NCBI GenBank assembly: GCA_009785045.1
Contig: WQXC01000069.1
Span: 1-9,224 of the forward strand
Direction of reading: 5' to 3'
Length of the DNA: 9,224 nucleotides
From: Treponema sp.
GTDB lineage: Bacteria; Spirochaetota; Spirochaetia; Treponematales; Breznakiellaceae
Both the position numbers and the translations under genes were made by a program. The notes below the pieces were generated by a model. That model ran no database searches, was not told the DNA's origin, and saw only the letters and a program-made list of their open reading frames with translations. Below are positions 1 to 6,151 of the stretch, in pieces; position 1 is the first letter of the stretch; each line of letters starts with the position of its first letter.

Positions 1-624
1 ATGATGTGATACAGCAAAAATAATCTGCGAAACCTTAAGACAGGATTTTGCGACTATTGCGGCTCCCTCAATGACTGCGTTTAATCTGTCACGGCACAGA
101 GCATAATCTGCAACAAGCCAAGGGTCGTCAAAAACACATCTTACAATCAAGGTTAATTTTTCTTCTTTTCTTGCTTCGGATATCATATCAGAAAGAGGTC
201 TTCCTTTATTTTCCATTTCTACTATACCAAAGTCAGAAATAATTCTTTGCAGGTCATAGCTGTTTAAACTGTTCCAGATAAATATTTCATCTTTCCTTCC
301 CAGTCTTTCAAACGAACCTTCCATTTTTATAACGAGAGCTTCATAACTTATATCGTCTCTGTCTTTCCAGGAAACTTTTTTAAAAATCCTTCCGGGAACA
401 GTTGCATGAACATTGGCTGCGCCTGATCCGGAGGCTCTGCCGATTAGCATGCCTTCGCGGACAGTCTCTCCGATGTTAACGATCGGATAAACCTGTTTTG
501 CCCTGTTTCCAAGCGGGATTACAGAAATTGCCGGAAGAAAAGCGTTTACAGCCTGTGATTTTACCGGCGCAGTATAATCATCATAGGGAAGCCCTCCCCT
601 TGGAAATGAATATGTCTTTATCAT
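1..624 (-). CDS. rnfC: RnfC-like electron transport complex subunit, N-terminal 208 residues (3' end outside window)
   Basis: The frame is open from ATG at 624 to the window edge with no stop, so the gene is 3'-partial. Residues about 30-105 look like the barrel-sandwich (lipoyl-like) N-terminal domain of RnfC: VNIGETVREGMLIG at 49-62 and VHATVPGRI at 72-80 match the family pattern of V-GD-V-KGQ followed by VHA-P-SG. Residues about 124-205 follow the Complex1_51K-type Rossmann region of RnfC in layout, with FGIVEME at 132-138 and DDPWLVADY at 166-174. RnfC is the peripheral subunit that carries FMN and FeS clusters and meets NADH in the Rnf pump. Here the glycine-rich GGAGFP motif and the NGAECEP motif are not preserved, so that site may be lost. 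The start has a good ribosome site, AAGGA at 632-636 with 7 nt spacing. ATG overlaps the upstream stop as ATGA. The C-terminal ferredoxin part cannot be seen. RnfC family membership is fairly sure; retained NADH chemistry is doubtful. Confidence 0.78.
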   Translation of the reverse strand, partial: MIKTYSFPRGGLPYDDYTAPVKSQAVNAFLPAISVIPLGNRAKQVYPIVNIGETVREGMLIGRASGSGAANVHATVPGRIFKKVSWKDRDDISYEALVIKMEGSFERLGRKDEIFIWNSLNSYDLQRIISDFGIVEMENKGRPLSDMISEARKEEKLTLIVRCVFDDPWLVADYALCRDRLNAVIEGAAIVAKSCLKVSQIIFAVSHH

Positions 625-2147
625 TTAGGCATCCTTTTGGGAGCGTAATAGTTTTTTTTATTATACAACAATGCTTTATTCCAGTTAAGACCTATCAACC
701 TTAATTTTCCTGTGAATCTTTTGATACCGTCAAAATTGATTTTTGGCGCTTTTTCATTCAATTTATTGGCAATAAATCCGGGAAAAAGAAACAATAAAAG
801 AACAAGAAGCGATAATTTGCCCGATAAACCGGTAGATCCTGTGCCAGTATCGGTTTTAACGCCATTATTTACATTATTGAAAAATTCCATTAAATGCCTA
901 AGGGGAAAAGCAGGAAAATCACTCATTCTTACAGATTGACCCAATCTCATTCTGTCCATTGACGGAAGTCCGTCTGTATCAAAGTAAAAATCAGGAAAAG
1001 CCGCAGACGATGTACCCATTTGCCGGGTAGAAAAAGATGCCTGGTATGTTAAATGTTCGTAATAACTTTGTTCACTTATAATAGTATCAAATTTTTTATT
1101 ATAATCGAAACTTCCGGACATATACGGCGTAAAAAACATTGTAAAAAAAGCGCCGGCAACAAACGGAAGAATATACATGGGAAAAACAAATTCAGGAAAC
1201 TTTCGTCTCATAATCATTAACGGATTAAATCTTCTGTGATCAATTCCGGAAGTTGACACAATTTTTAAGGAAAAGAAAAATACTGCAAAGGATGCTCCCG
1301 ATACAGCGAGTAAAAATAAAAGTTTTAATTGAGAAAATACAACTAGGATCGCCAAAGCAGCCGCAAAGATGGGAAGGAAGAACCAGTAAAACCTGAACGG
1401 CAGAATTATTTCTTTATATATTACCTTAAAGTTAAGTTTTTTTTCTCTTAACGGCGGCGGGTTAACCAATTCGTTAAGAGGTTCCTTTAGCATAATAAAA
1501 AGCGCAAACAGAACAGCGGCGCTTCCAATCCCGGCAGCGCCGAAAAAACCAAGCGAAGAAAGCACGGGTATCATTGGAATAATATTTACTATACTGCGAT
1601 GAACTTTCCTGTTTAAATAACATAAAATTAAAAGGCAAACCGAAGCTGCGGCATAAACAATAAAAAAGAGCGCTAAAGGACGGCCAATGCCGTAATAATC
1701 TACAGTATAGGGAATGTCACCTAACAGTTCATTAAATTTTTTATCCAGCAGTTTTGAATTCCAGTTGCCCGGCATAAGCGGAATATAGATAAAGCGATCA
1801 TTATCATTTACAAATACTTCCCTGACTTTATCTGCATATCCGTCATTACGCGGATCAAACGGAAAAATCCTTGATGAATATTGATCCAAAGGTATCCTTC
1901 TTAATGAATCAAATTCATCAAGCATAACCCATTGCGAAGACTCTGAAACTGGCGTACCGCCAAAATAATATTCGCCGGGCTCCAGAAGAGAACGAAGATC
2001 CCTGTCGTTAATTGACGCATCAATCGTTAATACTGCATACCCCCCGCGAAACTCTTCGTACCCCATTGCTGAACCAAGAAAAAGAAGAGCTAATGCCGCC
2101 AAAAGAGAGATAAAACTTGCAAGTAAAACAGAGCGAAAAAAAGACAT
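621..2147 (-). CDS. Polytopic membrane protein of unknown function, coupled to the RnfC-like gene
   Basis: I do not recognise this 508-residue protein as a named family. About eight hydrophobic segments can be seen, near residues 5-27, 156-177, 186-203, 205-220, 252-271, 275-297, 320-340 and 444-460. Placing both termini in the cytoplasm puts the basic stretches (RKVHR near 180, REKK near 234, DHRR and MRRK near 303-316, and the lysine-rich tail after 461) inside, in line with the positive-inside rule. Two sizeable domains would then lie outside the membrane: residues 28-155, rich in acidic and aromatic residues with a segment RIFPFDPRNDGYAD, and 341-443, with DFYFDTDGLPSMDRMRLG and a Gly/Thr-rich linker near 433-443. 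No cofactor-binding motif was recognised. The start lies 9 nt after the DUF212 stop behind a weak AGG site; the stop overlaps the next start as ATGA. The context suggests a membrane partner of the Rnf-like complex, which is inference. Confidence 0.85.
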   Translation of the reverse strand: MSFFRSVLLASFISLLAALALLFLGSAMGYEEFRGGYAVLTIDASINDRDLRSLLEPGEYYFGGTPVSESSQWVMLDEFDSLRRIPLDQYSSRIFPFDPRNDGYADKVREVFVNDNDRFIYIPLMPGNWNSKLLDKKFNELLGDIPYTVDYYGIGRPLALFFIVYAAASVCLLILCYLNRKVHRSIVNIIPMIPVLSSLGFFGAAGIGSAAVLFALFIMLKEPLNELVNPPPLREKKLNFKVIYKEIILPFRFYWFFLPIFAAALAILVVFSQLKLLFLLAVSGASFAVFFFSLKIVSTSGIDHRRFNPLMIMRRKFPEFVFPMYILPFVAGAFFTMFFTPYMSGSFDYNKKFDTIISEQSYYEHLTYQASFSTRQMGTSSAAFPDFYFDTDGLPSMDRMRLGQSVRMSDFPAFPLRHLMEFFNNVNNGVKTDTGTGSTGLSGKLSLLVLLLFLFPGFIANKLNEKAPKINFDGIKRFTGKLRLIGLNWNKALLYNKKNYYAPKRMPK

Positions 2148-2156
2148 ATTGAATGC

Positions 2157-2630
2157 CTATAACAGGTAGAAGCAAAATGCAATTATAATGCCAAGTAACG
2201 CCCCTACAATAACTTCCAATGGAGTATGACCCTGGATTTCCTTTACGGAACGAAATTCCAGACCGGTTAATTTTGCACATTGTTTTCCAAGGTTATTCAA
2301 CGCTTTAGCCTGTAAACCGGCAGCTCTCCTGACTCCTACAGAATCACGAAGAACTACCATTGCAAAAACTATACAAAAAATAAAAAAGTTAGAATCTACA
2401 CCTTCATATATTCCGGCAGATGTCGCTAAAGAGCATACAACTGCCGAATGGCTGGACGGCATTCCGCCGGTTCGCCAGATCATGGTTTCCACTGCTTCCC
2501 ATTTTTTCCTGTTTTTACTTGTTATTAAGTAAAAAACCATTTTTAACACTTGCGCAATGACCATACTGGAAATCGTGGAAAGGAATATTTTATTCTCAAA
2601 TAAGGATGTAATTGCAGCTGCGGCTGTCAT
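2157..2630 (-). CDS. Divergent PAP2 family (DUF212, YuiD-like) membrane protein
   Basis: This 157-residue protein belongs to the DUF212 family, small membrane proteins related to acid phosphatase/vanadium haloperoxidase-type PAP2 enzymes. The signature pieces are visible: RTGGMPSSHSA around residues 53-63, VLRDSVGVRRAAG around 93-105, and GHTPLEVIVG around 134-143. These correspond loosely to the R-P, PSGH and late H blocks of PAP2 phosphatases, with PSSH in place of PSGH. Hydrophobic segments occur near residues 15-37, 62-75, 81-96 and the C-terminus. The open frame reaches upstream to 2750, but that would overlap the divergent rluA start and its promoter and would add 40 residues unlike the family. 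The ATG at 2628-2630 gives the usual family length of about 150. A phosphatase activity on lipid phosphates is possible from the family, but the substrate is not known. It heads the left-hand operon. Confidence 0.85.
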   Translation of the reverse strand: MTAAAAITSLFENKIFLSTISSMVIAQVLKMVFYLITSKNRKKWEAVETMIWRTGGMPSSHSAVVCSLATSAGIYEGVDSNFFIFCIVFAMVVLRDSVGVRRAAGLQAKALNNLGKQCAKLTGLEFRSVKEIQGHTPLEVIVGALLGIIIAFCFYLL

Positions 2631-2636
2631 TTTATC

Positions 2637-2675
2637 ATCTTCTGCGAATTCTTGGGTTTTGTCAAGATAAGTATA
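2637..2675 (-). promoter_or_regulatory. Probable promoter region for the DUF212-membrane protein-rnfC operon
   Basis: Two overlapping options can be read on the minus strand. One is a TATACT -10 box at 2675-2670 with no good -35, giving a leader of about 30 nt before the ATG at 2630. The other is a perfect TTGACA at 2665-2660 with a 17-nt spacer and a poor GAAGAT -10 box at 2642-2637. Both lie inside or next to the rluA promoter, so the two divergent promoters probably compete for polymerase. Which one is used cannot be decided from sequence. Confidence 0.4.
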
Positions 2676-2686
2676 TATGATATAAT
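2659..2686 (+). promoter_or_regulatory. Sigma-70-type promoter of rluA
   Basis: TTGTCA at 2659-2664 (5 of 6 to consensus) and a perfect TATAAT at 2681-2686 are separated by 16 nt. The expected transcription start, 6-8 nt beyond the -10 box, falls at about 2692-2694, on the ATG of rluA itself. This predicts a leaderless transcript. The assignment rests on consensus matching alone. Confidence 0.7.
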
Positions 2687-2691
2687 GACTT

Positions 2692-3588
2692 ATGGAACTT
2701 ATTACGGGTGAAAATGATAAAGGTCGCAGGCTGGACAGGATACTCCGCAAAGCGCTGCCAAAACACCCGCTGCCTTTTATACATCGTCTTTTACGTCAAA
2801 AAAAGGTGCTTATAAACGGAAAACCCGGCAAAGCGCAGGATCGTATTGATAGCGGAGTTAAAATTCTAATTCCTTCTTTAAATGAAATCTCTAACTCTTC
2901 TTCTTTAAAGACCTGTCAGAAAAAACCTGAAATTTTGTGGGAAGGCGATGGCCTTATAGCCGTAAATAAACCTGTGGGGCTTGCGGTTCATGGTCCGGAT
3001 AGTCTTGATACAATGGTTGGCTCTTTTCTCGCAGGCAAACTGCCTCCCTCGCTGTCGTTTAAACCCGGTCCCCTGCACAGGCTGGATAAACCATCAAGCG
3101 GCATTGTTGTTTTTTCTGCAAGTATTTCCGGCGCGCATCTTTTTACGTCGCTTATGCGTGAACATAAAATAATAAAAACTTATCTTGCTATTGTGGAAGG
3201 TAATTTAGAAAAAGAAGAAATCTGGCAGGATGAACTTATTCGCGACAAAGATATAAAAAAAACTTTTATATCAAAATCAAAAACCAGTTTTAGTAAAACT
3301 GCCATTACAAAAGTTAGTCCTCTTGTTTCACAAGGCGGCTGTACATTGATAAAAGCCGTGATTACCACCGGCAGGACTCATCAGATACGAGCCCAGGCTG
3401 CTTCTCACGGATATCCGCTTGCTGGAGATGTGAAGTATGGCGGTACGCGAAAAGAGGTTTCTGGCTTTTTTTTACATGCGTGGAAATTGGAGTTTTTGGA
3501 CTACTCTATTGAAGCGCCTTTAAACATGGATTCCAATCGCTTCCCTGATTGCTTCCACAAGTGTTTTTCTGTCTGGAAGTCTTCCTGA
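2692..3588 (+). CDS. RluA-family pseudouridine synthase (RluC/RluD-like)
   Basis: The 298-residue protein isomerises uridine to pseudouridine in structured RNA; the family includes RluC and RluD for 23S rRNA, and the exact target here is not clear. An S4 RNA-binding domain occupies about residues 10-62 (GRRLDRIL at 11-18, VLINGKPGK at 39-47). The catalytic domain starts near 80, with VNKPVGLAVH at 91-100, the catalytic motif HRLDK at 129-133 (Asp132 the nucleophile), GRTHQIR at 227-233 and GDVKYGG at 245-251. The length is normal. The start is fixed by an in-frame TGA two codons upstream and by the S4 domain beginning at residue 11. No Shine-Dalgarno sequence precedes it, and the -10 box ends only 5 nt before the ATG, so the mRNA is probably leaderless. 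It is the only plus-strand gene in the window. Its 3' end overlaps atpF tail to tail by 69 nt. No terminator hairpin was found after it. Confidence 0.93.
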   Translation: MELITGENDKGRRLDRILRKALPKHPLPFIHRLLRQKKVLINGKPGKAQDRIDSGVKILIPSLNEISNSSSLKTCQKKPEILWEGDGLIAVNKPVGLAVHGPDSLDTMVGSFLAGKLPPSLSFKPGPLHRLDKPSSGIVVFSASISGAHLFTSLMREHKIIKTYLAIVEGNLEKEEIWQDELIRDKDIKKTFISKSKTSFSKTAITKVSPLVSQGGCTLIKAVITTGRTHQIRAQAASHGYPLAGDVKYGGTRKEVSGFFLHAWKLEFLDYSIEAPLNMDSNRFPDCFHKCFSVWKSS

Positions 3589-3825
3589 GATACCGGGAAT
3601 TTCAACTAGTAACGGATACTGTCCTGATAACTGCCAGTTTATCATCAATTCGCCAAGCCAAGCGGCAGTTTCTTCTGTTAGAATTAATACCTGGCAATTG
3701 TTTCCTTCTTTAATTTCATTAAATGCGGCAACAGCATCCGGCGCATCTTTTACTGCCATTCCGTCTATGCCAATAAAACGAAAAGCTGTTACAAGCTCTT
3801 CGTCACCAAGAAAATAATATTGCAT
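3520..3825 (-). CDS. atpF: V/A-type ATPase subunit F
   Basis: This 101-residue protein matches the small F subunit of V/A-ATPases, a CheY-like fold that binds the D subunit in the central stalk and regulates rotation. The N-terminus MQYYFLGDEELVTAFRFIG has the family pattern of a first beta strand, G-D-E and then F-L/I-G. The segment CQVLILTEETA at 44-54 is the second strand region, and PLLVEIPG at 71-78 precedes the C-terminal helix LVEAIREAIGIHV, also typical. The frame extends 13 codons upstream into atpK, but the ATG at 3823-3825 overlaps the atpK stop as TAATG and gives the normal family length. There is no Shine-Dalgarno sequence upstream (the preceding bases are T-rich), so initiation probably relies on coupling to atpK. 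The last 69 nt are antisense to the end of rluA. No ATPase gene follows on this strand. Confidence 0.88.
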   Translation of the reverse strand: MQYYFLGDEELVTAFRFIGIDGMAVKDAPDAVAAFNEIKEGNNCQVLILTEETAAWLGELMINWQLSGQYPLLVEIPGISGRLPDRKTLVEAIREAIGIHV

Positions 3826-4142
3826 TATAAAAACAGGATTAAAAGCGCGACAAGAAATCCCCAAAGACAGATACCTTCTGCAAGACCTGCAAACGGCAGA
3901 GCTTTTCCGAAGATATCCGGATTTTCGCTCATGGCGCCCATCGCTGCCGAACCAATCCTTCCAACCGCTATTCCGCCTGCAATGCAGGAAATGCCTACAG
4001 CAAAAGCCGCGGCTATGTATTTAATTGATCCTGCAATTGAAGATGCAGTACCTTCTTCTACTGCATGATCCTGGGCAAAAACCGCTGAACCTGCAGCGCC
4101 GCTAATCATCATGATGAATAATAAAACAATAATCTTTTTCAT
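3825..4142 (-). CDS. atpK: V/A-type ATPase subunit K (proteolipid rotor ring subunit)
   Basis: The 105-residue protein forms the ion-carrying rotor ring. Residues 1-23 look like a cleavable signal peptide (MKK, a hydrophobic core, then VFA before Gln24). The mature part is one helical hairpin: helix 1 at about 36-60, a polar loop GRIGSAAMGAMSENPD at 61-76, and helix 2 at about 79-105 with the ion-binding carboxylate Glu89 in LAEGICLWG. This layout resembles the short Thermus L subunit rather than the doubled-hairpin K subunit of about 156 residues in Enterococcus. By alignment to sodium-type c subunits, the conserved Gln of helix 1 is Val60 and the Ser/Thr after the key Glu is Gly90, so proton rather than sodium use is more likely. 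Two cysteines (53 and 92) lie within the hairpin. The ribosome site is strong: AAGGAG at 4148-4153, spacing 5 nt, lying in the last codons of atpI. The stop shares one base with the atpF start. Confidence 0.92.
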   Translation of the reverse strand: MKKIIVLLFIMMISGAAGSAVFAQDHAVEEGTASSIAGSIKYIAAAFAVGISCIAGGIAVGRIGSAAMGAMSENPDIFGKALPFAGLAEGICLWGFLVALLILFL

Positions 4143-4144
4143 AG

Positions 4145-6151
4145 TTACTCCTTATGTTTAAAACGAAACGGCGCAAACTCGACGCCGGTTTCTATAAAAA
4201 ATTTATTAAAGAATTCATAGTATTGCAGGCGTATCACCTGTATGGCTACTATTAAACCTTCAAGCACAATAATTATAGCATTTCCGGCTATCATTATTAA
4301 AGCGGCTGAAAGCACTCCTGTAATGCCTGACTTAGCAACTTCATCTGTAAAATAAAAAATAATGAACGAAAATACCGCATGCGCCAGGGCAAAAGCGCCG
4401 ACCCGCAGGAAACTTATGGTATTGGAAAGATAGGTAGAGATAGTATCCAGAACTTCTACGAATCCTTCCATCATAAAAGTAAAAATACTTTTATCCAGTA
4501 CAGGTTTTGTTCCTGTTATTATATTCCAGATTAAAGGACCAAAAAATATGCAAAAAAGCGGTATTAAAAAGCCTAAATAATCAAACCATATTAAATGAGA
4601 TCCCAAAATTAACCTAACAGCAAAAAATATCGCATACCAAAATAACAAAAGCCCTGCCAATCCTGTCTTGCATAAAAAAGCATGTCTGTATTTTTTAAGA
4701 ATAATACGGTTAAAAATATTTATGATTAAACCCAGTGAATTAATAATAACGCCAATGGCAATTGTAAAACCAAAGAAATAAAGCAATTTAGTAATGCTTC
4801 CGCCTGTACCGGCTAACGGCAGAATATGCAGAATCCTGTCCATTGGCTGCCCGGTAATGGCTGCAGTTACCGCTCTTGTTGGAGCTATAAGCAGTTCTTC
4901 GTTTGTAAAAACAGAACCTGCAAGCAAACCCATAATCATGGATGATATTCCTACTGCAACAAGAGGTGTAGAATATTTTATAAATTTTCCTGCAGGTTTT
5001 GAAAATCTTTTTATAAGGAGTCCTGATAGAAGCAGCACAAATCCCTGCCCTACATCTCCGAACATAATTCCAAACATAAGCGTAAAAAAGAACGCTACAA
5101 CAGGCGTCGGATCAATTGTTCCGTACAACGGCGCACCGTAGGAAAAAACCATTCCTTCAAACCCTTTAACAAATGTATTATGCTTCATTGCAACCGGTAC
5201 TTTTTCTTTTCCGCTTTTAATCGAAAGAACTTCATCCGGCGAATATGAATGTATCGCTATTCTTCCTGCTGTTAATCCGGACAGATCTTTAGAAGTTTTT
5301 TCGGAAACATCTGAAGGAATCCATCCTGAAAAATGATAAAGGTTATCTGTTGCTGTAAATCTTGCCTTAATTTCTTCTATTATTAATAAAACATTAAATG
5401 ATGAAATAAGACGTATTAAATCTTTTGCATGTTTTTTGGTTAATAATTCTTTTTCATTTTTAATTAAATCCAGTTCTTTATCCAGGTTAAAAAATTGTTC
5501 ATTCAGGCTTTTTGTCATTTCAACAGGGATACCCCGGTAATTTTCAGGCACATTAACAGGTTCAAATGAAAGTTTCTTTAATTGTGAATCCAGTGCAAAC
5601 CGGCCTTTTTTTGAACATGCAGCAAGAATACGATTATCGGAATCAAGAGGAATTATAACCGCTCTATCTCCAATATTTTCCTGCAATTCAATTAATCCCT
5701 TGGGTTCCAGTCGTCCTATACGAAGCGTCAGGTAAGACAGATGTTCAAAATCCGAAAACGGAACATTCATTTTGGAAAATGCTTTTGTTTCGTTAATTGC
5801 CTCGCGAAGGCGCTGCTTTTCCTGATTTGTTTTATATTCACGGTTTTTTAAGTCTTCTACGAGCAGACACAAGCTTTCTGCTTCTGATTGTTTATTCTTG
5901 CCGGAAGAATCTATATTTTCATTGTCCAGAGCATTAAAAATATCTTTTGTATATTTCTCGCCCAAATATTCTGCTGCAAAAACAATTCTGTCTATTAAAC
6001 ACCTAATGGCAGAAGTTTCAGTATTAACAATAATATTTTCTGTTTCCGGAAATTGTATTTCTGCTTTTTTTCCAAGGTATTCAATGACTGCATCCATATC
6101 ATTTTTAAATACCGTAAGCTCAATATACTTCATTTTGCGCGGACGCAGCAT
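4145..6151 (-). CDS. atpI: V/A-type ATPase subunit I (a-type stator subunit)
   Basis: The 668-residue protein is the membrane stator that forms the ion half-channels and anchors the peripheral stalks, equivalent to the eukaryotic V-ATPase a subunit. Residues 1 to about 330 are the soluble arm, with charged helical stretches near 75-120 and 215-245. The membrane half begins near GTIDPTPVVAFFFTLMFG and the following FGDVGQGF. The channel arginines are both present: Arg583 in SFLRVGAFALAHA and Arg641 in QVIRLQYYEFFNKFF. Gln638, three residues before Arg641, matches the Gln/Arg spacing of the Thermus I subunit. This suggests a working ion path. The first ATG (6149-6151) is supported by GGAGGT at 6158-6163 with 6 nt spacing and by the family N-terminus of the form M-x-P-x-KM. 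It overlaps the atpC stop by one base. The stop lies 2 nt before atpK. Confidence 0.95.
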   Translation of the reverse strand: MLRPRKMKYIELTVFKNDMDAVIEYLGKKAEIQFPETENIIVNTETSAIRCLIDRIVFAAEYLGEKYTKDIFNALDNENIDSSGKNKQSEAESLCLLVEDLKNREYKTNQEKQRLREAINETKAFSKMNVPFSDFEHLSYLTLRIGRLEPKGLIELQENIGDRAVIIPLDSDNRILAACSKKGRFALDSQLKKLSFEPVNVPENYRGIPVEMTKSLNEQFFNLDKELDLIKNEKELLTKKHAKDLIRLISSFNVLLIIEEIKARFTATDNLYHFSGWIPSDVSEKTSKDLSGLTAGRIAIHSYSPDEVLSIKSGKEKVPVAMKHNTFVKGFEGMVFSYGAPLYGTIDPTPVVAFFFTLMFGIMFGDVGQGFVLLLSGLLIKRFSKPAGKFIKYSTPLVAVGISSMIMGLLAGSVFTNEELLIAPTRAVTAAITGQPMDRILHILPLAGTGGSITKLLYFFGFTIAIGVIINSLGLIINIFNRIILKKYRHAFLCKTGLAGLLLFWYAIFFAVRLILGSHLIWFDYLGFLIPLFCIFFGPLIWNIITGTKPVLDKSIFTFMMEGFVEVLDTISTYLSNTISFLRVGAFALAHAVFSFIIFYFTDEVAKSGITGVLSAALIMIAGNAIIIVLEGLIVAIQVIRLQYYEFFNKFFIETGVEFAPFRFKHKE

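Noticed and set aside
2020..2280. 86-codon minus-strand open frame across the DUF212/membrane protein junction.
   Set aside because: It is out of frame with two well-supported genes, has no recognisable family and no ribosome site.
2631..2750. Forty-codon N-terminal extension of the DUF212 gene to an ATG at 2750.
   Set aside because: It would run through the divergent promoter and into the antisense of the rluA start, it does not resemble the family, and ATG at 2630 gives the normal length.
3466..3473. Run of eight T in rluA as a possible phase-variation tract.
   Set aside because: It encodes ordinary Gly-Phe-Phe-Leu-His of the family, is short, and AT-rich genomes hold many such runs; the gene is not a surface protein.
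3574..3587. Small palindrome GGAAGTCTTCC near the rluA stop as a terminator.
   Set aside because: The stem is 5 bp with a 1-nt loop and no U-tract follows on either strand.
3826..3864. Thirteen-codon extension of atpF into atpK.
   Set aside because: The residues do not fit the F family, and the TAATG start at 3825 gives a normal N-terminal strand.
4794..5141. 115-codon plus-strand open frame inside atpI.
   Set aside because: It is antisense to the conserved membrane domain of subunit I and its composition is what the complement of a coding frame gives.
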